This document shows, in pieces, positions 53,957 to 62,719 of a stretch of 64,000 bases of DNA (its first letter is position 1; each line of letters begins with the position of its first letter). The notes under the pieces are model-generated. The model ran no database searches, was not told the DNA's origin, and saw only the letters and a program-made list of their open reading frames with translations. Origin of the DNA: Kiritimatiellales bacterium (GTDB taxonomy: Bacteria > Verrucomicrobiota > Kiritimatiellia > Kiritimatiellales > Tichowtungiaceae); assembly GCA_041656295.1 (NCBI GenBank), contig JBBADV010000002.1, positions 124,001 through 188,000 on the forward strand. Direction: 5' to 3'. The position numbers were made by a program, and so were the translations under genes.

Positions 53957-54793
53957 ATGAAAACAACACTGATCGGCCTGATTACGCTCGCTTCAACGCT
54001 CGGAATTTTGGCGGATACGGAAATTCAGCGAACAAGTGGAACGCTGCTGAACCCCGCCGCATGGTCTGCCGGACTTCCCTCGCTGCAGAATCCTGGAAAA
54101 ATTGATAAATCCGGCAAGTGGGATGTGCATGAGTATCTCAGCGGCTGGAAGGTTACACAAACTGCCGGCACGATTCAGCGCATCAGCAGCAGTCCGCAGG
54201 CGGCGATTCTGCTGAACGAAGGCACGGAATGGATTCTTGAAAAGGACGGCGCAATCTATACCACCGCGCGCCTGCGGGTTGGCGAGTCTAAAACCGCCGG
54301 GCATCTGACAATGAACGGCGGAAGTGTTACGGCGTCGCTCAGCCTGGATGTGCAGCGCAATTCGACCTTCCGTCAGAACGGCGGCGAAATTGACGCCGGT
54401 ACGTTGCGGCAGGGCTTCGCCGGGAAAATTTTTGTAAAAGACGGTACCGCGAAGTTTACCGGCGCCGAGTTGTTCGGCTCTAACACACAGATTGAATTTT
54501 CCGGTGGTGCGTGGACATTTTCCGGACTGTTTAAAATCTCAACCACCGGCACCGGCACATTTATCCGCTTTGCGGAAGGCGCTGGATCGTTAACTGTCGA
54601 CGGGCTGGAAATCAGCGGAAGTGTATTTTTTGATTTTGTTTCCGGCTCCGGCGGCAGCTTCACGGTTAAAAAGTATAAACAGAGTGATTTCGAGGAGCTG
54701 TGGAATAAAAAATTTCTCCGGTTTAACGGGGCGAACACCGGAGAATTTGCGGATATTTTCAGCGTTACCGGCGATACGCTGACGCTGAAGTGA
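53957..54793 (+). CDS. Secreted beta-solenoid protein without anchor, tandem family member 4
   Basis: 278 aa. Signal peptide MKTTLIGLITLASTLGILA. Family features are WSAGLPSLQNPGKID, TQTAGTIQR, STFRQNGGEIDAGTLRQ, IEFSGGAWTFSGLFKI, SGSGGSFTVKKY, DFEELWNKKFLRFNGANTG and FSVTGDTLTLK, where it stops: no PEP-CTERM segment. It is richer in Lys than members 1-3. AGGAG upstream of 53957 sets the start. It is probably released rather than anchored. Confidence 0.78.
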   Translation: MKTTLIGLITLASTLGILADTEIQRTSGTLLNPAAWSAGLPSLQNPGKIDKSGKWDVHEYLSGWKVTQTAGTIQRISSSPQAAILLNEGTEWILEKDGAIYTTARLRVGESKTAGHLTMNGGSVTASLSLDVQRNSTFRQNGGEIDAGTLRQGFAGKIFVKDGTAKFTGAELFGSNTQIEFSGGAWTFSGLFKISTTGTGTFIRFAEGAGSLTVDGLEISGSVFFDFVSGSGGSFTVKKYKQSDFEELWNKKFLRFNGANTGEFADIFSVTGDTLTLK

Positions 54794-55030
54794 AAAAATT
54801 TAACCATGAGAAATTAAAACCGCGAATGAACGCAAATTAGAAACTACGGAATACGCGAAAGAGATTTTTGACCGGATAACAGGATTTTGTTGGATGAAAA
54901 AATTCTTTGGCATCTTGGCGGTTAAAAAAGAAAAAAATCACAGAGATTCAGAGAATTTATCTCCGTGCCTCAGTGATCTCTGTGGTTGAAAAAAAATCTC
55001 TGGCGTTCGGGCCGGCAAAAATCAAAGAGA
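54794..55030. repeat. Compound repeat cassette between solenoid genes 4 and 5
   Basis: Modules in order: accgcgaatgaacgcaaatt, gaccggataacaggatttt, tttggcatcttggcggttaa, cacagagattcagagaattt plus atctccgtgcctcagtgatctctgtgg. It is the same set as at 29393-29831 and 60568-60850, and ends just before the leader of member 5. No gene is present. Confidence 0.75.
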
Positions 55031-55044
55031 GAAAGAAAACAGAA

Positions 55045-55893
55045 ATGAAGAAGATGGTTTATGTTACAGCGCTGTCACTGGCTGCGGGAATTTTTGCCGA
55101 TACAAGTATGAAAGCCTCCAGCGGCGAGCTGCACCGGGAAAAATCCTGGGATAACGGACTGCCCTCCGCATCCAATCCGGGAACCATTGACATCAAAGGA
55201 TCGTGGGCGGTGAACGGCGCGACGGTTTTTGCCGACTGGGTAGTGACGCAAAAAGAGGGAACCATTTCGAGGTCTGTCACCTCAATCACGTTGAATAAAG
55301 GCGCGAAATGGCGGCTGGAAGGCGGAAAAATTGTCTGTACGGATGCGTCCAGCAATAAAGCGCATGTGCGCGTCGGCGAGTCTACCAGCGGCGCCGAATT
55401 AATTATGACCGGCGGCGAAATTTCAGCCGACAGTTATTTTGATGTCTGTTTCGAGTCACTTTTCCGGCAGAGCGGCGGAACGGTGAAAGGTGCTGCCGGC
55501 TGCCGGTTTTCCGGTGGCGGAAAAACGTTCATTGAAGGCGGCGCCGGAACATTCGGCACGATGAGTGTGATTAATCCCGGCACGCAGATTGAGTTTTCCG
55601 GCGGCGCCTGGACGGCGTCGGGAACGCTTAACTTCGGCGGAACAACAACGCCGGATTCATTCATCCGTTTCGCGAAAGGCGACGGTTCGCTTTCCGTCGG
55701 CGGACTGGCGCTGGAAGGTTCCGGCTTTATTGATTTCTCCGCAGGCTCCGCCGGAAAATTTTCTGTCAAAAATTTTAAAGCGAACGATTTTGAAAAACTG
55801 TGGAGCAGAGGAAAAATCCGGTTTAACGCATCCAGCCGCGGAAACTTCGCCGACCTGTTTGTTGTGGAAAAAAATACGCTGAAGCTGAAGTAA
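55045..55893 (+). CDS. Secreted beta-solenoid protein without anchor, tandem family member 5
   Basis: 282 aa. Signal peptide MKKMVYVTALSLAAGIFA. Body: WDNGLPSASNPGTIDIKG, TQKEGTISRSVTSITLNKG, SLFRQSGGTVKGAAGC, IEFSGGAWTASGTLNFGG, AGSAGKFSVKNFKANDFEKL, RGKIRFNASSRGNFADLF. It ends VEKNTLKLK at the same point as member 4. It pairs with member 4 in sequence and in lacking the anchor. The start at 55045 follows the signal peptide; the upstream open frame is repeat DNA. Confidence 0.78.
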   Translation: MKKMVYVTALSLAAGIFADTSMKASSGELHREKSWDNGLPSASNPGTIDIKGSWAVNGATVFADWVVTQKEGTISRSVTSITLNKGAKWRLEGGKIVCTDASSNKAHVRVGESTSGAELIMTGGEISADSYFDVCFESLFRQSGGTVKGAAGCRFSGGGKTFIEGGAGTFGTMSVINPGTQIEFSGGAWTASGTLNFGGTTTPDSFIRFAKGDGSLSVGGLALEGSGFIDFSAGSAGKFSVKNFKANDFEKLWSRGKIRFNASSRGNFADLFVVEKNTLKLK

Positions 55894-55908
55894 AACAAGG
55901 GATAGATT

Positions 55909-56130
55909 TTTTACCACAGAGTTCACGGAGATTCAGAGGATTTTAACCGCGGATAACGCGGATGGAAACGGATTTTTAAACAAAGGTAAACGAAAGAGAA
56001 TGGTAGGGCGCGCAGTCCCTTGCGCGCCGCACAGGAAAAAAACCACAGAGGACACAGAGAGTCAGAGAATTTAATCTCCGTGTCTCCGTGATTTCTATGG
56101 TTGAAAAATTCCTGGCGTTTTGGCGGTGAA
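55909..56130. repeat. Compound repeat cassette before the beta-helix gene
   Basis: Modules: accacagagttcacggagat, aaccgcggataacgcggatgg, a half palindrome gcgcgcagtcccttgcgcgcc (56008-56028), a second accacagaggacacagagag with ctccgtgtctccgtgattt, and cctggcgttttggcggtgaa. It directly precedes the beta-helix gene's leader. Confidence 0.75.
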
Positions 56131-56180
56131 AAATCGGAAATGAAAAAATGGTAAACCGGAAATATAGTGGAGAGTTTAAA

Positions 56181-58511
56181 ATGAGCATTGCGGCGTTTCT
56201 GCTGGTTGCGGGAAGTGTGCTGTCGGCGGAACTGAAAACGGTGCCGACATTTGAAAACTGCAGTCTGTACTGGAGCGGAGAGCGGCTGCCGGAAAATCAT
56301 GCGGTTCAGATTTGCGAAGCCGGAACGGAAAACTGGAACGCGGCGCTGCCGCTTTCTATCAGCCCGGATTATCCCGACTGGCGCGGTTCGGTTTTTGGAT
56401 TAAAAGAAAGCACGCAATATGACGTTCGCATCATGGACGGTACGAATCTGGTTGCGGCGCAGTCGTTCAAAACGTGGACATCGTCGCCGCCGATTGCAAA
56501 ACGTTATACGCTGAAAGATCTTTCGCCTCAGGGGTATCAGTTTGTTTTTTCAGAGCGGGGCGAGCCGGACGGCTGGATTTTAATTTCCGGCACGCCGGAA
56601 TTGAATCTGCTCGACGGCGCGCTGGAAAGTGAAGAGACGCTGCTGTTCACCAATGCGGCCTATGTGATCTTTGAAAACATCACTGTGCGCGGCGGCATCA
56701 AACACGGAATTACCATTCGCGACAGCGAAAATATCCGTATTCTGAACTGCGACATCGCCGGATTCGGACGCGTCGGCGATCAGGCTCTTTATTATGGCGG
56801 CAACGGACGCTATTACGATGGCAAGACGCGCATTAATAACGACGCCGGCGTGAATCTGGACGACAGCGGAAATGTGGTGATTGAACGCTGTTTTATTCAT
56901 TCGCCGCGCAACACCGCAAATCCGTGGCGCTTTTCGCATCCGGAAGGGCCGAATGCCGTTTTTGTAAAATCGCGCGGCGGAACAGTGATCCGGTACAATG
57001 ATTTTACCGGCAGCGATCTGCGCCGCTGGAACGATGCGGTGGAAGGCTGGAACAATACGGAGTGCGGCTTTTTACGCGACGCCGATATTTACGGCAATCT
57101 GTTTGCGTTTGCGAACGACGACGGCATTGAGCTGGATGGCCTGCAAATGAATATCCGCACCTACGGCAACCGCATTGAACAGACGTACTGCGGCATCAGC
57201 ACCGCGCCGTGCATGACGGGTCCGTCATATGTTTTCCGGAATCTGATTTCAAATCTCGGCGATGAAGACGGTTTTTCAGAAAGCGCAGTCAAAAACAATT
57301 ATTCAGTGTACGGTTACGGGCGGCTGTTCTTTTATAATAACACGGCGGTTTCAAAATATAATGTGGGCAGTCCGTTCGGAACGCTTCCGGATAATGCGCC
57401 GGAGTTCATGGCGCAGATTCCGGGATATGTGAAAGTGGTGACGCGCAACAATATTTTTTCCGCCGGAAAAACACCGCTGACATTATCATGGCCCGTCAGA
57501 TATACATCCGACGCCGATTACGATCTGCTGCATTCAGAAATTCCGGCGGAACTTGAAGCCGTGCGGGAAACATATCAGTCAACCGGACAGTGTTTGAATG
57601 CAATTTTCGGCACGCCGGAATTTCGCGATACGCTTTCCGGCGATTATACGCTGGCGGAAAACAGCGTCGGAAAAAATGCCGGTGTTTTTATTCCCGGAAT
57701 TTCCGCCGCCGGAAATGATGCCGGCGCCGGCAGCGGCATTCCGTTTCGCCCGCTTCCGGTTTTATTAAACAAAGGCCGGATTCATTTAGACGAAAATCCG
57801 GCGACCGTGACGGCGGCGGTTGATCCTGCGGCGGATGTGTCGCTGTTGAATTTTAAAATCTGTAAGCCGGCGGGCTGCGACTGGTTCAGCGTAACGCCGG
57901 AATCCGGCGAATTGATTCCCGGTCAAACTCAAAATTTTACGGTGCGGTTAATTTCTGCAAAGCTGCCGGAAGACCGGCGCGGCGCCGGTACATTTTTAAT
58001 CCGCTTTGCAAACGGGCTGTCGCGGCCGGTACTGGTTTTTACGGACGATGTCCCTGCGCCGGCAGCCATTCAACTGCCGGAAGGCGGCTGGAGTCAGTTG
58101 ATTGAAGCGGAAACGATTGCGGCGCGGGGAACTGATCCGGCAATTTCCGCCGGTGCTTCCGGCGGCGCGTATGCCGTGATGAAAAAATCCGGCGCGCCGT
58201 TCTGCGTGACGTTTACGGTTCCCGCCGCCGGCAATTATCAGGTCTGCCTGCGGTTGAAAACGCTGACGCCGCCCGGCGGAAATATCACCACCACAATAAC
58301 GGCCGCCGGCGCAACGGAATCCTTTTTGATGCGCGCCGATGAACGGTGGATGTGGTGCGGCGTGGTTGCCGGCGGTTACGGCAAAAATAAAAACCGGCAT
58401 TACAGCATGCTTCGGCTGGCTGCCGGCGAACATACCTTTTCTTTTTTGCCGGAAAAAAATGTTGCGGTGGATGCAGTTCTGATTACCGATTCGGCGCTGC
58501 CGGTACAATAA
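56181..58511 (+). CDS. Secreted right-handed parallel beta-helix protein (pectate-lyase superfamily fold)
   Basis: A 776-aa exported protein: signal peptide MSIAAFLLVAGSVLSAE; a small N-terminal beta domain; then helix rungs from about residue 140 to 430 (VIFENITVRGGIKHGITIRD, NIRILNCDIAGFG, NVVIERCFIHSPRN, DADIYGNLFAFANDDGIELD, MNIRTYGNRIEQTYCGIS). A GEL/TVRL linker domain (WFSVTPESGELIPGQ) and a C-terminal CBM-like domain (WSQLIEAETIAARGTDP to VDAVLITDSALP) follow. It is likely a pectin-active lyase or esterase; catalytic residues are not assigned. GGAGAG before 56181 fits better than the ATG at 56148. Confidence 0.78.
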   Translation: MSIAAFLLVAGSVLSAELKTVPTFENCSLYWSGERLPENHAVQICEAGTENWNAALPLSISPDYPDWRGSVFGLKESTQYDVRIMDGTNLVAAQSFKTWTSSPPIAKRYTLKDLSPQGYQFVFSERGEPDGWILISGTPELNLLDGALESEETLLFTNAAYVIFENITVRGGIKHGITIRDSENIRILNCDIAGFGRVGDQALYYGGNGRYYDGKTRINNDAGVNLDDSGNVVIERCFIHSPRNTANPWRFSHPEGPNAVFVKSRGGTVIRYNDFTGSDLRRWNDAVEGWNNTECGFLRDADIYGNLFAFANDDGIELDGLQMNIRTYGNRIEQTYCGISTAPCMTGPSYVFRNLISNLGDEDGFSESAVKNNYSVYGYGRLFFYNNTAVSKYNVGSPFGTLPDNAPEFMAQIPGYVKVVTRNNIFSAGKTPLTLSWPVRYTSDADYDLLHSEIPAELEAVRETYQSTGQCLNAIFGTPEFRDTLSGDYTLAENSVGKNAGVFIPGISAAGNDAGAGSGIPFRPLPVLLNKGRIHLDENPATVTAAVDPAADVSLLNFKICKPAGCDWFSVTPESGELIPGQTQNFTVRLISAKLPEDRRGAGTFLIRFANGLSRPVLVFTDDVPAPAAIQLPEGGWSQLIEAETIAARGTDPAISAGASGGAYAVMKKSGAPFCVTFTVPAAGNYQVCLRLKTLTPPGGNITTTITAAGATESFLMRADERWMWCGVVAGGYGKNKNRHYSMLRLAAGEHTFSFLPEKNVAVDAVLITDSALPVQ

Positions 58512-58617
58512 ACCATGAAACGTCTAAAAGTCCGAGGCCGGAAAGTCGAAGGTCGGAAAAGGGCTGCTGGACGTTTGACTTTCGACCTTCAGGCTTTTGA
58601 CCATAAGAAGATTGTGA
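58512..58617. repeat. Inverted repeat 'aaagtcgaaggtcgg' family
   Basis: aaaagtccgaggccggaaagtcgaaggtcgg is mirrored by tttgactttcgaccttcaggcttttgacc. It is related to the outer arms of the element at 12640-12745. It lies between the beta-helix and symporter genes and could fold in mRNA. Confidence 0.65.
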
Positions 58618-60567
58618 ATGAATATGCAGTGGATTGACTGGGGAATTATTCTTGGCTTAATTGCGGTGGTTCTGGCGACCGGTTCATTTACTAAACGATA
58701 TGTTCGCGGCGTTGCCGATTATCTTTCAGCAAACCGTTGTGCCGGGCGTTATTTGCTGACGGTTGCGCAGGGGATGTCCGGCACGAGCGCGGCGCTTTTT
58801 GTAGCGGCGTATGAAAAATTTTATCGCGCCGGATTTCCGGCATACTGGTGGGAACGGATCGTTATGCCTGTTACGCTGATTATCGCCGTAACCGGATTCA
58901 TTGCATACCGTTTCCGCGAAACGCGCGCACTGACAATGGCACAGTTTTTTGAAATGCGTTACAGCCGGGGATTTCGCGTTTTTTCCGGCATCATCTGCTG
59001 GTTTTCCGGACTTATTAATTACGGCATTTTTCCCGGCGTCACCGCACGTCTGCTGATTCATCTGTGCGGCCTGCCGGACAAAATCCTGCTCTTCGGGCTG
59101 AGTCTGCCCACTTTTCCGCTGGTGATGATTTTCGTCGTCGGCATTGCGCTTTATCTGGCATTAACCGGCGGACAGATTGCATTGCTGGTGACCGATTTTA
59201 TTCAAGGACAGTTCGCGCTGGTTGTGATGATCGGAATTACCATTTTTCTGCTCATCAGCTTTGAGTGGTCGACGATTATGGAGGCGTTGAAGGCGATGCC
59301 GGCAGGGAAGTCGATGCTCAATCCATACAGTCAGTCCGAGATTAAAGATTTTTCACTTCAGTTTTTTATCATGCTCGGCATTCTGAATTTTTACACCTTC
59401 ATGGCGTGGCAGGGCTCGCAGGGCTATTATTCATCGGCGCGCAATCCGCATGAAGCGAAAATGGCCGGAATTCTGGGGATGTGGCGTTCAGTGGTTGCCG
59501 GCTTCGGGCTTGTCCTTGCGCCGATTGCCGCCTTTGCAGTGTTTCATCATGTATCATTTGCTGCGGATGCAGGTGTTATCCAGTCAGCACTGGATGCCAT
59601 TTCTGATCCTCAGGTGCAGGTGCAGATGCGCACACCGCTGATGCTCGCGCATTTTCTGCCGGCTGGAATGATCGGCCTGTTTGTGGCGCTGGTTATCGCG
59701 GCGGCCGTTGCTACGGATGACACCTATCTTCACTCCTGGGGCAGTATTTTTGTGCAGGATGTGCTTTTGCCGTTTAAAAAGAGAAAACTGACGCCGCGGC
59801 AGCATTTGAAATGGCTTCGTTTTTCTGTAATAGGGACCGCTGTTTTTGCAATTCTGTTCAGTATGGTGTTTCCGCTGAATGATTTTATTTTCATGTACTG
59901 GCAGATTACCGGAACCATTTTTATGGGCGGTGCCGGCGCAGTGATTATCGGCGGACTTTACTGGAAACGCGGCACAGCCGCCGGCGCGTGGACGGCCATG
60001 ATTACCGGCTTTGTTCTGGCTCTGGCCAGCGTGATCCTGCGAACGTGGTGGACAGATATTCCGGGGCTGACATCGCTCGCTCCGGCATTTCCGTTGAACG
60101 GCATGCAGGCATCATTTGTTACATCAGCCCTTTGCGTGGCGGCATATGTGCTCGTTTCGTTCATCACCTATAAACAGCCTCACAACATGGATGAAATGCT
60201 GCATCGCGGTGAATACGCGATTGCTGACGATCAGACCGCACTGCACGCCCGCCCGGCGCTGATCTGGCGCATTCTCGGCATCAATAAAGAATACAGTTTA
60301 ACCGACAAAATTATTGCGTCGGGAACAACAGGCTACACAATACTTTGGTGTGTTCTGCTGATGGTTGGAACATCGCTGAATATGTCGATGAAACTTTCAG
60401 AAGATACGTGGACGGCATTCTGGTATATTGTAACGATTACGCTCACATCAATTTCTGTATTGGTTGTCATCTGGTTTATTGCCGGCGGCACCCGCGATTT
60501 AGTTATTATGTTCCGTCTGCTGAAACAGGACAGGGGAAATGCCGGCGACGATGGTTCAGTGAATTAA
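58618..60567 (+). CDS. Sodium:solute symporter (SSS family)
   Basis: A 649-aa inner-membrane importer with about 13-14 spans. The family region VRGVADYLSANRCAGRYLL is followed by GMSGTSAALFVAAYEKFY. A later sodium-site loop reads ALVIAAAVATDDTYLHSWGS. It is longer than the symporter at 17188, and its C-terminus carries two extra spans (ILWCVLLMVGTSLNMSM, WYIVTITLTSISVLVVIWF). The likely cargo is a product of the pectin locus, such as galacturonate oligomers or rhamnose. It starts with MNMQWIDWG. Confidence 0.92.
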   Translation: MNMQWIDWGIILGLIAVVLATGSFTKRYVRGVADYLSANRCAGRYLLTVAQGMSGTSAALFVAAYEKFYRAGFPAYWWERIVMPVTLIIAVTGFIAYRFRETRALTMAQFFEMRYSRGFRVFSGIICWFSGLINYGIFPGVTARLLIHLCGLPDKILLFGLSLPTFPLVMIFVVGIALYLALTGGQIALLVTDFIQGQFALVVMIGITIFLLISFEWSTIMEALKAMPAGKSMLNPYSQSEIKDFSLQFFIMLGILNFYTFMAWQGSQGYYSSARNPHEAKMAGILGMWRSVVAGFGLVLAPIAAFAVFHHVSFAADAGVIQSALDAISDPQVQVQMRTPLMLAHFLPAGMIGLFVALVIAAAVATDDTYLHSWGSIFVQDVLLPFKKRKLTPRQHLKWLRFSVIGTAVFAILFSMVFPLNDFIFMYWQITGTIFMGGAGAVIIGGLYWKRGTAAGAWTAMITGFVLALASVILRTWWTDIPGLTSLAPAFPLNGMQASFVTSALCVAAYVLVSFITYKQPHNMDEMLHRGEYAIADDQTALHARPALIWRILGINKEYSLTDKIIASGTTGYTILWCVLLMVGTSLNMSMKLSEDTWTAFWYIVTITLTSISVLVVIWFIAGGTRDLVIMFRLLKQDRGNAGDDGSVN

Positions 60568-60850
60568 ATGAATGATGTTTTTTGACAGGATTAACAGGAT
60601 GACAGGCATTAGGCGAAGAAAGGCACAAAGGCACAGAGGTACAAAGGCACAGAGGTACAAAGGCACAGAGAATTTAGCTTCCGTGCCTCTGTGATCTCTG
60701 TGGTTAAAAAAATCCTTGGCGACTTGGCGGTTAAAAATACGAAAAGGGAATAGGCATCAGGCACGAGGCATCAGGAAAAATCATCAATCGGCAATCGTAA
60801 ATCGGCAATGTCTTCCTGGCGTCTTGGCGGTTGGAAAATTAAGCATTGAA
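60568..60850. repeat. Compound repeat cassette with a short tandem repeat
   Basis: Modules: gacaggattaacaggatgac, gcattaggcgaagaaaggc, a tandem aaaggcacagaggtac (60628-60672), tccgtgcctctgtgatctctgtgg, ccttggcgacttggcggtta, ggcatcaggcacgaggcatc, atcggcaatcgtaaatcggc and cttggcggttgg. It is the longest version of the cassette. It forms the leader of the acetylesterase gene at 60875. Confidence 0.78.
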
Positions 60851-60874
60851 AAATTTTATAAAAAGGAAAATTGA

Positions 60875-61555
60875 ATGAAGAAAACAATTAACGGCTTATT
60901 ACTGACTCTGTTTTTTGCAGCAACCGCACCGGCGGAATTTAAAGTTCTTGTTGCCGGCGATTCCACTGTTGCGAACAACGCGCCGAAATGCGGTTGGGGC
61001 GATTTCATCGGTGTTTATTTTAAATCCGGCACCGAAGTCATCAATCTCGCTAAAGGTGGACGGAGTACAAAATCATTTATCACCGAAGGACGCTGGAACG
61101 ATTTGATCAGTTGCGTTCAGCCCGGTGATGTGGTTTTTGTTCAGTTCGGCCACAACGATCAGAAAATCAACGAAGAGAAGGGAACGAATCCGGAAACGGA
61201 CTATAAAGATTATCTGCGCAAATATGCTGATGAAGTCGCCGGAAAATCCGGCCGTCTGATTTTCATCACGCCGCCGCGCCGGCGAACCTATAGAGATGAT
61301 GGCACCATTAAAAGCGACCTTCAGCCGTATTGCGATGCCATGAAAGCCGTCGCCGCCGAAAAAAATGTACCGGTGGTCGATCTGTACACCATGACCGGTG
61401 AAGAAATGCAGCGGCTCGGCGACGACGGCACCGAATTTTTATTTGATACCGGCGATCGTTCCCACTTTTCAAAAACCGGCGCCGAGTGGCTGGCAAAACT
61501 GATTATGGACACAGTGCGCGCAGAAAAAATGCTGCCGCCGGAATTTTTAAAATAA
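60875..61555 (+). CDS. Rhamnogalacturonan acetylesterase-like SGNH hydrolase
   Basis: A 226-aa exported esterase. Signal peptide MKKTINGLLLTLFFAATAPA. SGNH blocks are canonical: VLVAGDSTVANN (Ser), AKGGRSTKSF (Gly), VFVQFGHNDQK (Asn) and DRSHFSKTGAEWLA (Asp/His). It closely fits bacterial RGAE-type (CE12-like) deacetylases acting on rhamnogalacturonan I. AAAAGGAAA precedes the ATG. It is one of three SGNH proteins linked with pectin genes here. Confidence 0.92.
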   Translation: MKKTINGLLLTLFFAATAPAEFKVLVAGDSTVANNAPKCGWGDFIGVYFKSGTEVINLAKGGRSTKSFITEGRWNDLISCVQPGDVVFVQFGHNDQKINEEKGTNPETDYKDYLRKYADEVAGKSGRLIFITPPRRRTYRDDGTIKSDLQPYCDAMKAVAAEKNVPVVDLYTMTGEEMQRLGDDGTEFLFDTGDRSHFSKTGAEWLAKLIMDTVRAEKMLPPEFLK

Positions 61556-61580
61556 TCATCTCAACCGCGAATTAACGCTA

Positions 61581-62582
61581 ATGAACGCGAATATTAAAAA
61601 CGATGACACCGATGATTTTAATACACGAAATGCATTCGCGCCTATTCGCGTTCATTCGCGGTTAAAACCCGTTCTAATTTTTTTATTATTAATTATGAAT
61701 ACGAAAATTTTTTCAGAAGAAATTATTCTCGATAACGGCGCAATCGAAGCCGTTATTCGTCCAGACATCGGACGCATCATCTCATTCCGGCGCGCCGGAG
61801 AAAAAAATCTGCTGTGGGTGGCGGATGATCCGCTGTCCATCGACCCCGATCTTCCATTCTATGGCGGATTGCGGATTCTGATTTCACCTGAAGGCCTTTG
61901 GGAACAGATCCGGCAAGTGCACCGCCCGGATCCGGCAACGGACGGCGGCGCGTGGACAGTTTTGGAAAAAAGTGAACTGCATATTCAGCTGCAAACATTT
62001 TCGCCGGATCTCGGCGTAGAGGTTGGCTGGAAAATTCAAGTGCACGCCGAACGTGCCGAAATGAAAATTGATTTTTCCATGACGCGCACGAAAGAAAATC
62101 CGTTTCCGGTGCATTTGTGGAGCATTGCGCAGGTTCCGCTCGGCGGCGATGTGTTTATGGAAAGCCGTCCGCATATTCCGCCGCCGTATCATAATTTCCT
62201 GCGCATTCCCGGCGGACTCGCGCCGTATATGGAATCGTTTCACGATGGACGCGTTTATCGTTTTCATTATGACGACCGGCAGGAACCGCTGAAAGCCGGA
62301 ACATTCGGGCGGTGGATTGCCTATGCTGTGGATCAAACCGCATTCGTTCTGATCGCGCCGGAAATTCAAAACCTGCCGTATTATGATCGCAGCAATCTGC
62401 AGGCGTTTTCATTTCCGCGCCTCATGCCGTTTTACGAACTCGAAATCACCAGCCCGACGTATTCACTGCGCCTCGGCGAATCATTCCAAACCGGCGAAAC
62501 ATGGCTGCTGACAGACGCCGGAAAAACGCGGAAAGAAACCGTATCGAAAATTCAACAACTTGTGCAGCCGCACATTCAATAA
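61581..62582 (+). CDS. DUF4380-type protein, probably secreted; N-terminus from repeat DNA
   Basis: The conserved body begins at about residue 45 (IILDNGAIEAVIRPDIGRII), with LPFYGGLRILISPEGLWEQ, FPVHLWSIAQVPLGGDVF, YHNFLRIPGGLAPYM and a C-terminal YSLRLGESFQTGETWL. This galactose-mutarotase-like beta-sandwich occurs as DUF4380 in polysaccharide loci. The only hydrophobic leader (LKPVLIFLLLIMNTKIFS) needs a start upstream of the Met at 61695. The next ATG is 61581, inside a acgcgaat-type inverted repeat. The first ~28 residues are thus repeat-encoded. No clear ribosome site is seen for either start. Confidence 0.7.
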   Translation: MNANIKNDDTDDFNTRNAFAPIRVHSRLKPVLIFLLLIMNTKIFSEEIILDNGAIEAVIRPDIGRIISFRRAGEKNLLWVADDPLSIDPDLPFYGGLRILISPEGLWEQIRQVHRPDPATDGGAWTVLEKSELHIQLQTFSPDLGVEVGWKIQVHAERAEMKIDFSMTRTKENPFPVHLWSIAQVPLGGDVFMESRPHIPPPYHNFLRIPGGLAPYMESFHDGRVYRFHYDDRQEPLKAGTFGRWIAYAVDQTAFVLIAPEIQNLPYYDRSNLQAFSFPRLMPFYELEITSPTYSLRLGESFQTGETWLLTDAGKTRKETVSKIQQLVQPHIQ

Positions 62583-62719
62583 ATTTTTTTAACCACGGAT
62601 TACACGGATGAAGAGGAAAATATTTCTGATAGGATTCTCTTTTGAAAATCCGTTTGTATCCGTGCTATCCGCGGTTTAACAACGATTAAGTAAATTTATT
62701 CGATATCAGGATACATATC
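62583..62719. repeat. Inverted 'accacggattacacgga' repeat
   Basis: accacggattacacggatga is mirrored by atccgtttgtatccgtgctatccgcggtt about 70 bp later, with gataggattctcttttg between. It belongs to the same accgcggat family as copies at 32676, 44131, 55942 and 61564. It precedes the FAD oxidoreductase gene. Confidence 0.65.

Noticed and set aside
60620..60680. Possible CRISPR-like array (aaaggcacagaggtac repeats)
   Set aside because: Repeats abut with no spacers; it is a short tandem repeat inside the compound cassette.
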